From: Thunnus maccoyii
Taxonomy: Eukaryota; Chordata; Actinopteri; Scombriformes; Scombridae
Assembly (NCBI RefSeq): GCF_910596095.1
Contig: NC_056545.1
Coordinates: forward strand, 28,419,067-28,483,066
Reading direction: 5' to 3'
DNA length: 64,000 bases
Shown: one piece after another, positions 1-13,700 of the stretch
Numbering within the stretch: the first letter of the stretch is position 1
How the letters are laid out: each line of letters starts with the position of its first letter
Made by a program: the position numbers and the translations under genes
Notes under the pieces: generated by a model
What the model was told of the DNA's origin: nothing
Seen by the model: the letters and a program-made list of their open reading frames with translations, nothing else
Database searches by the model: none

Positions 1-1603
1 GACTCTTCCGTTCCAAAAATAAGTTTTTTCTTGAGACCCTCAATTTTGTTTGAAACCAAAAACACTGTGCTGTTTCTGCCTTGCATTGATATATTGAGTT
101 GATTTAACGGGTCAAATATATCTGATAAGTAGGCCAGTTTTGCACAAAAAAGTTACCATCAGTGTAATGCTTAGCAAGAGGAGATTGCTGCTCTTCCAGA
201 AATGTGTGCACTTCTTTTCTCAGTTCAAAAAGGTAATTAAGCACACATCTTCTTGAAAGCCACCTTACTTCACTGTCGTACAAGCGCTGATCTGCATCAA
301 GTCTTCCACACAGAGCAGCAAAACACCTTGAATTGAGTGCATTTTTCTTTAAGGTCCAGTGTGTAGAATTTAGTGCCATCTAGTGGAACAGACTTGGCAG
401 AAATGCAATATAATATTCATAAGTAAGTATCAGTGTATAATCCCATGAAAATAAGAATTATTGTGTTTCGTTACCTTAGAATGAACCCTTTATATCTACA
501 TAGGGAGCAGGTCCTCTTCCATGGAGCCTGCCATGTTGCACCGCCATGTTTCTACAGTAGCCCAGAACAGAAAAACCAAACACTGGCTCTAGAGAGGGCC
601 TTTCGCATTTTTCACAAGTTTCGCAGCCACCGTTGGTTCTTCTACACACTTGGAAGAGAAGGGCGAGGGAAGGGGTATTCAGTTGCTTGCAATCTGCAAC
701 CTCACCACTAGATGCCACTAAATCTTACTCACTGGTCCTTTAATATAGTTAACCATTTTCACAGTCAAGTTTATGACTTCCTGCAGTTCTGGTGACATCT
801 GCTTTGTTTCTAGACTTTCTCTACGTAAGAAACTATGCGTCTACTTGGCGTCTGGTACCCTCTCTTGGATCCGTTTAACACCACGATGTATTCCTGTCAT
901 TGATGCATCTCTGTCTGTGCAAACACCTGTACAGTATTTACAATCAAGACCTTTTTTGGTACTAAGTAAGTAATCATCAAGGCAGCACATTACATTATCT
1001 GCCGTTGTTCTTGTGGGAAGCTCTTTGCATGAAGATTGCTGTTCCTGCAGTATCTTGCGGCATCGGTACCATCAGTCTACTCGTCCAGCTGTATGGCAAA
1101 GTATGGACTTGCCTTCATTCTTTCCACAAGTTGGCATTCAATATCATCATTCATGTCAACAATTCTTCTACTCACGGTGTCATTGGAGAGTAGTATTGAC
1201 TGAATTTTTGTTGCAGCTGCCTCCCCCAGTAACTCTCAGCACATATCCACAGCGCTAGGCAAAATAAGCTCCTCTGTAATCATAAAGGGTTTCTTGCCAT
1301 GAGCTACATGAGCAGCAACTGTATAGCTAGCTTTCAAAGTGGCTTTTGACTGAGTTGTTAATGTTGTAATGACTTGCTGTTGTGCCTGAAGCCTGTCCCT
1401 TTTCCCTAGGAAATATTCTTTTGGCTTTGGCTTACTGTTGGTTTATTATTTATGTGAATTCTTGAGCACATTTAGATATAAAAATAACTAGCTTTGTAAA
1501 TTACAAAAAAAAAAATTTAATCTAACCATTTGGCAGCATTACTGCCACCATTGCCAACTAGACGGCCCTCTGAGGTCCACCGCCCACTGGTTGAGAATCT
1601 CTG
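1..1603 (-). mobile_element. Degraded hAT-family transposase element, truncated by the window edge
   Basis: Read on the minus strand, this stretch translates in broken pieces into a hAT transposase of the ZBED/SCAND3-like kind. Near 1420-1330 it gives an N-terminal block with QQQVITTLTTQSKATLKASY. Near 1320-1260 it gives the HGKKPFMITEELILPSAVDM block. Near 1200-1090 it gives VSRRIVDMNDDIECQLVER followed by a FAIQLDE block. At about 330-190 it gives the core segment with DSEVRWLSRRCVLNYLFELR. Stop codons and frame breaks interrupt it, so it is dead. The right end at 1603 reads, on the minus strand, as a hAT-style terminal repeat (CAG then ATTCTCAACCAGTGG). The other end lies left of the window, so no target-site duplication can be tested. 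A separate MITE interrupts it at 349-743. Confidence 0.85.
349..743. mobile_element. TTAA-flanked MITE nested in the hAT relic
   Basis: Imperfect terminal inverted repeats of about 38 bp occupy 349-386 and 705-743. Both arms share the core ATTTAGTG-CATCTAGTGG, and each outer end is TTAA, the target site of piggyBac-type elements. The element interrupts the hAT transposase. The KKNALNSRCF part lies on one side and a segment ending in VNY(I) on the other. It therefore inserted after the hAT copy. It has no coding capacity of its own; the open frames inside are chance. Confidence 0.75.
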
Positions 1604-4600
1604 ACTTATGCTGAAATCCATAGCAAGTCGGAAGTCGATGGTTTCGAGTCAGTATTCCCAACTTCCAATCTAAATGCATCCCAGCCCATCTGCTCGAGAA
1701 ATTATGGACACCCACAGCAAACTGATGTTTGGAGGGCCATGTACATGCAGGGTTTCATTCCAATCCAACACTCCAGCCGATGATTTAACAGATTAGCACA
1801 CTTAAAAGAGGTTTGAGAAGTAGGCTAGTACCGCCTGCTCATGAAGACTTCCATCAAGCACAAATCAACTGAATGGAAATGGCAACTACAAAGTTTTTAC
1901 AGCACATTTCACAACACAAACTCTACATAAAGCAAAAATTGATGAAAAGGTAATGCTGCTTACTGTTCACTGTGTGCACTGCCATATTGCTTTGATGTCA
2001 GGTGTGTTTCTGTCAGTGAACTCGGAATAGATCTTGCCCGAGTTTCCAACTTGAATGACCATTCCATTACACTTTTCCATGTCGGGGGTCATTTTTTTCT
2101 GACCTCATAGCACAATGGATTGCAGCATTAATGCACATCTTTTCATTGCAGGTGGAAGTAGAGTACCCTTTATAAAAACACATCGCATTCTAACATTCTA
2201 ACTCTCAACCTGTCTCCTCTATCTCCACATGTGACTCAGAAAATGCAACATCTTCAAGTCTGTGCGATAATGTAAGGTGGCCTTTGATTGACAAAAACTA
2301 TACATTTTTACATCTTTGCTAATCATTATCAGGATTATTATTATTATCATTACTAGTGTTTTCACTTGACCCTATCATTTCTGTTGTATTTTTGCTGTAC
2401 TCATGTTTTTTCTGCCCAGCAGTTATTGCTTGAAATTCAGCCCACAATCTACTAAAATGGACAACTAATGCATATTTTTGGTGGCATTAGGATTTGCTGT
2501 GATGTACATAATAACACTTACCTAATGTACCTACCTAACATCTGGTCTAAGAGATAGCAATGTTAAAGTATATGGTTAGAGAGATTTATTAAACCCTTGG
2601 GGTCTAATAGTAATGTAGATGGTTTAGAATGGCAGTGTTTATAATTTTGGCTCCCTGAAAGAAAATATATTTTGAAACAGACATGTTTATGGATATGTTA
2701 GTGATGGTTAGATTTAGACACAGGTTCACAGGTTTTGGTGTCTGTAACTTCAGACCTTTCCCCTACAATTATCCAACCCAGTAGTTCAGGGCTTTAGTGG
2801 TTGAGGCAGAAACAGGTAACTTGATGAAAATACAGTTCCAGTGCAGAGTTTCTCACCTGTGAAGGGGGCACTTGTCATGCTGACAGGGTTGTGAAGAATT
2901 TCTAAGACTGATTTATTTCTTTGATATTTTTGAAATAAAATAAAAGAAATTGGTTTGAAAATGTTTCAATTGGAACTCCATTTTATGTTATTGAAAGCAG
3001 AATACAAAGGTATATATGGCACTTAGAAGTGTCTAACTGCTTGTGTCTTGAGGATGTAAAAATGGAGTTCCAGGCCTGTTGGGGTTGTGAAAATGCTCAC
3101 TCTCCCCTGTAGGTGGTGTGAGCAGGCTGCATTTGCTTTCTGTTAAATAGATATGACAGACTATTGATGATATGAGATCATTTTGGATTCTTCATCTGCA
3201 TGAAGCTGGAATTCACAAAAACACCCAAATTGTATCTTTACATGTAGGAGGTGCTTATTGAGAGAGAGCAAGTGTGAAGATGGGTAAAATTAGAAATAGT
3301 GCTTTAAGAACTTAGTTTGTGTCTTCCTGTAGGCATTGTAATACCAAGTCAGTGGCTCAGTTTACAGCAGCCAGTAGACAAAAGTGATATATAATGTATT
3401 TCTTCACACATATTTTCATATATACATTTAAATGTGCCAATAACAATGCATATGTATAGGATTATTGATATCCTAGTTATAACAAATGTGCTGTTCGATC
3501 CAAATGCCAAGAGGTTTATATGGTGGTTCGACTTGATCCTTTAAAAGTATAATGTGTACTGTGAAGGAGTGTGGAGCGATAGCAGATTGGTAGTAATAGT
3601 AGAAGCATAATAGATTTATAGTGTATTTCTGGTTGTGCATGAATATATAAAAAGTTAAAAGATAAAACATTGTAAACACATACTTTATACTTGGTAGTTG
3701 TTACTCATAGAACACAAGAGATTTGAAAGCACTGCTTACACACAGATCCCAAATGGTGCCAGTGCCTCGTTTCACAAATGATTGTCACTCGCAAATTGCA
3801 GATACATTTGTGAGTCTTTATTACCTCATGTTGCAAGTCTGAACTTGCATATTGCAGATGTGGTGAAACTGGCCCCAGGATTTTTTTGCTGAGTATTGGC
3901 GGACCCCAACAATAATGTTGGATGATTGATGAGCCCGTCTGTCAATCAGGTTTTCTGTCATTCAAACACAGCAAGATGCTCAGCAGCTACTTACCATGCA
4001 GAGTCCCATTAAATTCTGCATGGATGTCCATGATCTGCAGGAGATGGCTCCAAATGATTTTTGTGAATCCCAGATGTTTTGTTTGGTGTCAGTGTCAGGT
4101 ACCCATTTGGGGCATTGACAAGTTGTTTCCAAAACAAATGAAGGCCCTCCCCTCACACCAAAATTTCCATTTTTGCACAAGAATTATGTTACTGTATCAT
4201 GATATTTCCTGAGAATGTTCTTGCTCCCACAGGGACAATTTGTTTTACATTTGTCCAATATCACATTAGGACAAACATGTATCAGGATTTTTGTTGTGTG
4301 TGCCTTTTCCTGTCATGAGGGGTGATGGACATTGCAGCCTCTAGTGGTTGCAGGAGGGAATTGTACTTGTAAAGTCATCTAAAAAATCTCTAGTAAGTGG
4401 TTTACAAAGGTAGTAGAAATACTACTGATTTTAGGACCATGCTTTGAGGACATTGTACAGGGGAAAAGAGATGATCAAGCACTAAGCAACACAGACACAC
4501 AGCTCCATAAGAAACTCTGATGTTTTTAAGCCCAGTTATTTGCAAAAAATGTTTATTTCAATAATGATGGCATATTTTTGCTCAGAGAGCCTTGTCTCAT

Positions 4601-5500
4601 GCTAACCTGCTCCTTATTGAAATTAGCTTGCATACCTGTATGTATTTATGGCAGTCTGATACACAGTCTATGTGTATGAGACTGTGCTACCTCTTGCCAT
4701 TTCAACATTATTTTGAATTTTGATTCTAAACATCAGATTTGTTGGTACCAGACTATGTAAAATTCATTATGTGAGCCTGAGCACTTTAGTATCTGATTTG
4801 TAGACTGATTACATCTTTTTTTGCATCTAATGGTGTCATGTGAGGTAAAGAATGTTTTAAAAAAAAAAAGAAAGAAAGACAGGATTATAAACTTCCCATT
4901 ACTCACCAACCCTTAAATACATGGACTAACACAACTTTTCTAAATTATTTATGATTTATGATGCTGTAAATATTTACAACAGAGTTGTAGTTTATCACAT
5001 GAGAGACAAAATCCAAAATTTTCATCTGAGTCAAACTCTAACTTCAATTATGAAACATATATGAATAGTGTAGTGTTATGTTATGTTGATATATTGTATA
5101 ATGTTTTATATTTCTTGTATCTGATGTTAATTATGAAAGAAATATGAGGTATTTGTTAGTTCAAGAAAATGCAGAAGTGAAGATAATTCCTTAATTTCTG
5201 AAATGAACACAAAATAAAATACACAACCAGCTCGAACAACAAAACTTGTTTGTTTGGGGTTGTGCTCCACTTCAGCCTCTACTCATGAAACTTTAATCAC
5301 CTCTTGGTGGAATGATGATTCAATTTGATAAAATAGGTATTTTTAAAGAACAGTATATGTATTTAAAAAAAAAAAAGTTTGTTCTGTTGCCGCAGCACAA
5401 GCGCAGACTAAAAATTAGAGCTGAGCTAATTTTTTGATAACACACAATTGCCTTGTTTATCTATAATTCAGATCTGAGGAAACGATAATAACCCAGGCAC
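1604..5500. other. Intergenic or deep intronic DNA without a recognised gene
   Basis: AT-rich sequence with short homopolymers and a small ATT microsatellite near 2335-2360. Open frames are short, lack family resemblance and have no convincing splice context. No spectrin exon was found here, so if the full-length sptbn4 transcript exists its 5' half must lie left of the window. Confidence 0.6.
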
Positions 5501-5976
5501 AAAGTAAGATGCGTGCACCCTCTGTTGCCAAATTACAGTATATCTTTGCAGCAGGAGAATCTAATGCAGGCTCCCTTAAAGAGGGAGAGCGAACAGTGAT
5601 CCGAATCAGTCAGCTGCACTGTGGACCATGTGTGCATGCGTCCTCCTTCCCTCTCATTCAGCTGTTTTAAAACGACACCTCCCCCCCACCCCCACCACCA
5701 CCACCACCCCTTCCCAAATCCTGCTCCCGCTCCGAGTGCAGTCATTTCTAGTGCAGAGAAATGTCCCTGGTGACACTGAGGGATGACGCAGGCTCTCTCC
5801 TCCTTTCTCTGTTTCACTACCCCCCACCAACACCATCTTTTCCCTCTTTTGACTTGCTCTCCCCTTCTTTATTTTATTTTATTTTTTTTGCTCTGGCGCT
5901 CCCCCTTTCTCCACTTCCTCTCCTTGTCTCCTTCTCCCCCTCTCCTCTTGCTGTCTCCCCCCCTCTCTCCCCTCCT

Positions 5977-6010
<34 letters not shown>

Positions 6011-6095
6011 TCTGCTCCGGCACTGCAGTGCTGATGGTGATTGCACACACACTCACTCACACACATAAACACGCACACACACTCACGCACGCACG

Positions 6096-6139
<44 letters not shown>

Positions 6140-6971
6140 AGCGTAGCTGAGAGGCAAGGACTGCAGCAGCATGCACCAACCGCGGCTGAGCTGTTCGGGG
6201 ACACGAGGAAGGGGAAGTGAGGAGAGAATCTAGTGTGCTATCTCACACCAGCCTGCGTGTGCATCTTTGCAGCGGTGGGAACGATGCATTTCCAGAGCGG
6301 ATAGCTTATGTTATCCGGCCTCCTCTGCACTGCCTCTGCATCCCATTCACCCTGCTCCTCCCACTCCAACTCTTCCTCCTCCTCCTGTCTACAGCATCAT
6401 TAGACAGGACTACAGATTGACCGGGACTGGCGTGTGGTGGATGGTCAAGTTTGCCCCGGCTGAAAGATTCTTCCGAGGCTATGCTACACCTACACCTTGG
6501 ATGGCTGGATTGTAATCGACATTCGGAGCTTGAAGATAACCCACAACCGGCTAGGAATCTTGGATGTGTGTGTCATTCTTTACCAGTGTTGTCATTGGCG
6601 CATTTCCTCTATTTCGCTGGTTGTTTTTGCCTTCTCTGAGACTGGCTAGCAGGCACTGCAGCATCAGGACCGCAAGACCTATGAAGTAGTAGGGCATGAG
6701 GACCCAGGGGCGACCCAAAGGAAGGGCTTGAGTGCTTCCATTGCTACCACTGCTGCTGAGGTGCTTATCTTGATTTTTTTTTTTTCCTCCAGAAAAGGGT
6801 GTCTGGTGGGGGTTGGGGTGGGTGGTGACAGCACAGGTACCCAGGCCCCTGCAGAGCAGAGCGGGTGGCTCTTGCGTGGAGGAGGCAGGCAGGACGTCCT
6901 GTGGGAAAGGGGGGAAGAAGGGCTGGCTCGAGCGTTGGGCTCCTGATGGTGGCTATTTTTGTCTCCCCTAG
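5500..6971 (+). promoter_or_regulatory. sptbn4: Putative promoter and 5' UTR of the short sptbn4 transcript
   Basis: This stretch is richer in GC than its surroundings. It contains a polypyrimidine tract (5976-6000), a CA-rich microsatellite (6044-6137) and then moderately GC-rich, stop-containing sequence running up to the first recognisable sptbn4 coding exon. A possible UTR intron runs from a donor after GCTGCTGAG near 6760 to a long T-tract acceptor ending near 6793. A strong acceptor (CTCCCCTAG) ends at 6971. The promoter role is inferred from position and composition only. No TATA box was identified. Confidence 0.4.
5976..6137. repeat. (CT)n tract followed by (CA)n microsatellite
   Basis: Uninterrupted CT dinucleotides occupy 5976-6000 with further CT-rich sequence to 6015. 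CA and CGCA repeats run from 6044 to 6137, with pure CA from about 6100. This array produces several long but meaningless open frames on both strands. Confidence 0.95.
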
Positions 6972-7126
6972 CTGAGTGATTGGGACAGCGGGTGGAAGAG
7001 AAGATGCTGATGGCCCGAGACACGGCGCGGGATGAGGCTCAAAAGCTACACAGGAAGTGGCTGAAGCACCAGGCCTTTATGGCAGAACTGGCCCGCAATA
7101 AAGAATGGCTCGCCAAGATAGAACAG
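6972..7126 (+). other. sptbn4: First recognisable sptbn4 exon with in-frame upstream stop and candidate ATG
   Basis: The best acceptor ends at 6971. Using it, the spectrin frame meets TGA at 6977-6979, and the next in-frame ATG is 7004 (A at -3). Spectrin similarity begins at VEEKML (GTG 6992), matching the family's W(I/V)xEKML at the start of repeat 10. A read-through exon for a full-length isoform would need a weaker acceptor (GGGACAG, ending 6988). The donor at 7127 is GTGAGT, phase 0. Confidence 0.65.
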
Positions 7127-7668
7127 GTGAGTGGAGGTGACCAGGGCACGATGATGATGGAGAGAGGGAGGGAGGGAGGGAGGGGTGGATGGGGAGGTCA
7201 GATAGGCAGAGCAGGTGAGTCGTGGGGGGGGGTGAGGGTACCATGTTAAAGAGAGCACATGACTGAGAAACAGTGTTTGATGGTGGGTGTGGTGGCAGTA
7301 AGGATGGAATAGGTGAAAGTAGGAGAGATGTCATCACTCAGCTTTCATTTCCTCACTTGGCGTGGGGACATCCTGAATTACATTCTCAAGGTTATGATTG
7401 CTGAGGTGGCGGTGTTGTTTTCAGGTTCACAGGTGTCGTGTTCCTGTGCTTCTTTGGTCTTTTTTTTTTTTACAGAGAGGTTAGGCCATCTGAATTTCAT
7501 CATTCAGTCATGGAGGTTACAGTGAATTATATAGAGGACATGTAAACCTTTGCAGCAGTGAAGGCCAAAGCATACAGAGATTTTGCTTTCATTTTCATGT
7601 ATAGTTACAAATGGTGTAAGTACACACAGCTGATATAAGGTCAATTTACATCATGAAATCATTCTCAG

Positions 7669-7704
<36 letters not shown>

Positions 7705-10700
7705 CCTGTGTTCCCATCATGCTTTGCTACCCTGACAGAGCAAACAGCCCATCTCACACACAGAATGTTCTCCATGCCCTCTGCCTCAGTGAAGCTCAGG
7801 TGGGCTCTTGAGATGTAAATTAGTCAATGAGGCTCCATCTCTGTTAATGGCACATTGCATTCGGTGTTTTTAAGTCACAAACGTTTCAATGCTCTCATTC
7901 AGAAACGTGATTCTCATCTTAGTTACAGTTCAAGCTGCAGATGAGGAACATGTAGAGAATACAGGATGGAAATGCATTTAGTGCTTAGCAGAGTGAATTT
8001 TGTGTAAACCTTAATTTTTGCTTGTAACATAGAAATGTACTCCATGTAACAGAAGAGCATAATCTTGGTACGTACTGTAAATGTGTAATGATATATTTGA
8101 TTTAGATTAATGACATCTTGGGGGGGAAAAAAACTGTTATATGGTTAAACAGGAAGTGCTCTTTTACATCGAGCCCCCAAGCATCATCTCAACATTAGCA
8201 AAATGTCAGACAGAAACCTTTTTTTGTAGCTGCAATCCCTTAATTCCTCCATTTTTATAAATATTTGAATCATTATTTTCTCATTAGGAAATAAAGGCAG
8301 GTTAATGAGCAGATTACTCATTTCCTTCTAAGTATTTCGGTGTCTAAAAGCTGCATCAGGGCAAAATCTCTCAGTGCATTATGAGTTATTGTGTAAAGTG
8401 TGTTCTGTCAGCACTGTTTCTGATTGTTAAATACTTAATTGTGATTAGATACAAATTAGTGGCTTTTATCAATCCTCTCTCTGTATTAGTATGGCAAAAT
8501 GTGTGACTAAAATACATCAGTAGCTCCTAGACACATTTTTTAAAATGTATATCTGAATAATTGAATTGCAGTGTTGGTGAAGTTTATCAGACTTCATTCT
8601 TGACCTTGCTAAAATGTATTTACATCTCTGATAGTATCTTGAAAGGTTTTGATGTCATTTTTGATGCGTTTTAATTATTAATTTTGTATTGAATGCATCA
8701 AGAAATTCATTAGACTGTATAGATTTTTACACATTATTTTTTTTGTAGTATATTGTATTAAATATTCATGAGATAGCAGTGTAACTAATTATAACCATGG
8801 CCCTTGAAGACAAGCCCTACTACTGTACATTACCTAATGAGGAAATCCTCATTAGCCATCTTGGTTGTCCATGTGTGAAATGCATTTTAAGGTTTATCAT
8901 GCTACAGTCTAGACCCTCCCAGTGAGCCAGCAGACACTTCAATTTAGCTCATTCAAAGGACTGCAAATGCAAAAGAGCGAAAATATGACTTCTGATAGGT
9001 CTATGTTGCATAGCAATCAATGTCTGCAGATGGGTTTGTGCTTTTAGTAGCTGATGCTTTAGTTATTTTTTCGTTCTGGTAAACAGTTTTTTTATAAGTT
9101 GCCAGGTTTAGTCACTGAAGCAGTGCAGCCATACTCATTTGTGTTCTCAACAGTGTTGCATCCTATGGCTGAGTAGTGCAGAATATTATGTTTGTTCAGT
9201 AATCGCCAGTTAAACAGTAAACTACAGTCTTTGGTGGGAACACCTGAGATATGTTATTTTTTACAAATGAACAAAACACTTTGAATCACTCTGAGTTCAT
9301 AATCAAATGTTGCAGCATATGGCTTTTTTGTTGGGGGTGATTTAATGATGTCAAACAGATACAGGTTTGGGGTACATTATAAGTGCATTATTGTTGAATT
9401 CATTTCAAATTAAAATGAATGCCAATTTGTTTGACGGTCAGTATAAAAGTTCAAAATAGAAGTTACCAGACACTGGATGACAGATATAACTTAAATTCCA
9501 GTATCTCACCAAAAAAATCTAATGCTTGACTCATTACCTGGACTGAATTCTGTATATTTTCCATTTTGGCTGGTATAATGTTTCATTTGTTGTTGTGAAG
9601 TGATTACTTTATGGTTTAAGCTGTGGTACTTTATCCCCTTACTGGTCCAATCCAAATTGTCACAAATACTGAAAGGTTTGTGCGTCTCAGTTCATTAATG
9701 GTGTTTATTTCGTTTGATGTTGAGAGATAAGAAAAAAAGGGTTGTGATAATATCAGAAAATGATGTGACCTGACAGCTAAGAAAAAAATTTTAAAAAGAG
9801 AGAATCAGATGGTAGAGTTCAAGTGTTCATATATTAAAAGCAAACTTGGAGGCCTGTTGTCAACATCTGATCATATCCATGTATTATATTCTCTAACACT
9901 GGTAATAAAAGGGTTTGGATGGATCATCATGAGTCATTCAACTGGAATTGGACACAAATAGAGAAACGCAACATGTTTTATTGGAGAATACTTGGTGCAG
10001 ATGAATGAGTGTCTGCTCAGCACACACGATTTTATGACCACAGTTAACTGAGATATACACGATATAATATATGTGACGAGGTATATTTAAAATCCTTTCA
10101 TCACCTTTAATACTTCTTTATAAAATCAAATCAACAATTATATTCAGTATTATTGTCATTTCATTTGACAGCTACACTGTAGGTGCTGCAGTAAACAGAA
10201 AATTGATTTTTTTTTTTTAAAGACAAATAATGTGTTATTACCTGTCCAGGATGCTCAGTAGTGATGTAGTAACTAAGACCTGTCTGGACATGTACTGAGA
10301 CCTAGCAGTGCAGTGTATGTGTTGGATAGTTTATAGTGGAGATACAGACAGGAAGCATGGGTTGGTCCATGCAACAAAGGTCCTGGACCAGAACTGAGCC
10401 ATTGACGTTGCAGTTATATGGTATTCATCTTCAGGCCATCAGGACATATTGTAACCCATAAACAGCTCACAATAGAAGTCAACAGTAACATTTTGATACA
10501 GGTGTCTTGAATTTAAAAGAACACAGTTAATGTTCTGCCTATCGTGTGAATCTGCTCAGAGAGATATGGAGAGGCCTTCTACCTAGAATGACATCTCAGC
10601 TTGAAATGAAAACGGACCGAAACAGGATACCGCTTTACTTCTGAATCATCAGCATATTTGTATAACCTTTCATGCCAAATACCAGAGAAATAAAGCGAAA

Positions 10701-13700
10701 GGATTGACACTGAGCGCAGAAGATGGCTGCTCCATGGATGTTGTCTCTCCCGTGCTGCTGACTGGCACGATTTCCTAAAGTTCCTTGTCTACATAGCCCC
10801 CGTGCAGACCGTTACGGAGACCCTCATGTCTCCATAGCCCTGCTAACATCACTTAATCTACCCCCACCGCTCTCTCTTGTCGTTACCTGAGAGACAGAGA
10901 GAAAAGATGACACTGCGTCCTGCCGTGATCAGAGAACTCCGCGTCCTTTTGGAAGGGTTCCCGCCTCGGCCCCTTACCTCTGTTCTCTCTCAGTACTTAC
11001 TCAGCACATGAAGCCACACACTGCTCCAGGCTGGCTTGTGTATGTGCAAGATCTCCGGGTGCTTCTCTGTTACAGTGAGAGGACTCACAGCTGACCTTGT
11101 GCCAAGCCTTAGTATGGGCTCAGGGGTCAATGCCTTGTAAACATATAAACAAATTGAGCTGGAGCTAATAGATCTGTGACTGACTAATGGACCTGCATCA
11201 CTTATATATTTAAAAATGGAAAATATGTCCATTGGTCAACTGTGTCCTACTAGGGGCTGGTAATATCTATTTTTAGAGAAAGAACAATGATGCTATTAGT
11301 TTATATTTGATATCCACACACACTGAATATCCAAAATATTATGGACAGACTCAATGGTTCAATAACCTTTTAACTCATCTGTTATTCTTCATCTTTATTT
11401 CCTCCATTATATGTTATTGCTAGATCTTTAGTAAAGGAAATGACAACATTTTATAGTTGTTTTGCTGTGACTTTGTACCGCAGACACTGTGATGTTCAAG
11501 GCAAATTTTCCACTGGGACAATAAAGTCTATCTTATCTTATCTTAAGGGATAATGGGTTTTACCTGGATTCACTTCAGTACATACATTCAGCATATTTGT
11601 CTGTATGTATGTGCAGCTGACGTTATTCTATATCTTTCTGATTGTTAACACATTCCATAAAAGACCAATGCGTTAGTCTGTCTGTCAGTAGTCCTTTTTG
11701 ACATGTCCCAGTAGGAAAAACGCAGGTATAAATAAAATATGAATGAAAAAAATTCCATGTGGCTGCTTCAGTTTCAGGGTCCTGGTATTGCACATCCTGG
11801 CTCACTGTTACACTGTTATGGTTTACTGGGACACTTGAATGGAACGGAGCCATCTTTAATGTTACTAGTAACACCTGTGCTTTTACCGCTATGAAAAGAC
11901 AAAAGACCTGCTGTGAAAAAGGTCTGTACTTTATGACTTCATCACCCTGTCTGTGGCACTCCAAGCCTCTTAGTTACTACTGAATACACATATCTTTAAA
12001 ATGGGTCACAAATATACAATATATACTTATATCATAGCAAACATAACTCAAAACTGGGGTAAATTGTTATTTTGTATTTGTTGGGGACTATTTTCAGTGG
12101 TGTATTAATACAGTTTTGGTGCTCTAGTGTGTATTTCCAGCAGCTGGACACAAATAATGACAGTGGCTGTGTTCATGTTAATGAAGTAACATGTAACACA
12201 GTGCAATGATGTGACTATTTGATATGTTTTTAATCATTTTTGAGGTCAAGATAAGATAAGAAAAGATATACTTTATTGTCCCCTAAGGACAATAGTAGAA
12301 TTAGTAGATTCTGTACCAGCCCCTCTCTTATTTTATTCTTTCCCCCTCTCTCAAAAACTCAAAAATATGTTTCACGTATTGTAAGTTCAGTTGGATGTTT
12401 GAGCTTCACTGTGCAGAATGATGTGTGTGCAGAGTTTGACACTAGATGACTGTTTTCACATTCATCTGCTGAAGAGGAAAGTTTCTCTGAGCTCACCTGA
12501 AATCTGAGTTAAAGGCGGGTACCTACAAGGAGGATTTTTGACATCACAACTAGTTTGGAGTCAATCCTGGTCCAGTATGGAACTTATATAAGTGTGATGT
12601 GGAAACTTGAAGCCTCTAGTGCACGTAGACTGAGAATGGATTTTACGGTGAAGTAGGAAACATCTTGTGTCCAACAGTTTAACTTTGAAATCAAGAACAT
12701 TTGTATATTCACAGATTCTGGAATTTTCAATGAGGAAGGAGTCATGTCAAGGATTTTAACGTGGTAATTGAGCTTTTCATTGTGCAAAAAGCGTATTAGA
12801 CACAAATCACTATTGAAAGAAGGGTATTTTTTTATACCTTAAACATGTCTGGAGGGGATCTTTAAGTTCTTATTGACGATTGATGAAAGACAATTTCACA
12901 CACGCAACTAACGATGGCACAGAGCAATAAGATATATGAGGCTGTGATTGCACAGGCAATATTTGTTGATAGGATCAATTCATTGCTAGTTTTGGTCTTT
13001 TCATGGGATTTGTTGATGATAAGATACAGTAAGCATAAAATGTTGTCTGAACTATTTTCATTTATTTCAGACCAGGTGTTATATTTTATAATGTCAGACA
13101 GAAATTCCAACACTTAGGGTGCAGAGAGCAGGTATGGCTTGAGAAGATCGTTTACTGTAGCCACATGTCAGGAAGGAGTTTCATGGACTTTTGAGAAAAT
13201 AATTCCCACTATTTAAATTTTGTGCCATCCAGTATGCAACCTCAAGATCTTCTGTGCCACAAATTAACAAAGAATTCACGTGTGATTTCAGGGCAATATG
13301 GTTCCTCTTTAGGGAGTAGCAGTGCTGAAACATAAGTATTGGTTTAAATGATCTAAACGTGATCAGCTATAGCAAAGGCTCATGCTCACTGTGACATTGT
13401 ACGTGTTACTCTCTATCAGATGTTGTTAAATGTGTTGGGATCAATACTGTACATGCTGTTCCAGTATGAGGAGTAGATTATATCCTGTTAATAACGAGGT
13501 CCCAGAATGCTGCATCATGCTCATTCAGTACACTCACCAGCCCTTTGCATTGTTTAATAGCCAACATTGCCACAATCCTTAATTAGGTCAATTCTACTAG
13601 AGGATTTTGTAATCATGCTGGCCAGCTATGACAATATTAGTTTCTTGGAATTGTGGAGTTCGGATATACCTGAGCCTTCTAGCTCTTATGTGTCCATGTG

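Noticed and set aside
5761-6204. Ser/Leu- and His/Thr-rich ORFs on both strands
   Set aside because: They are translations of CT and CA microsatellites.
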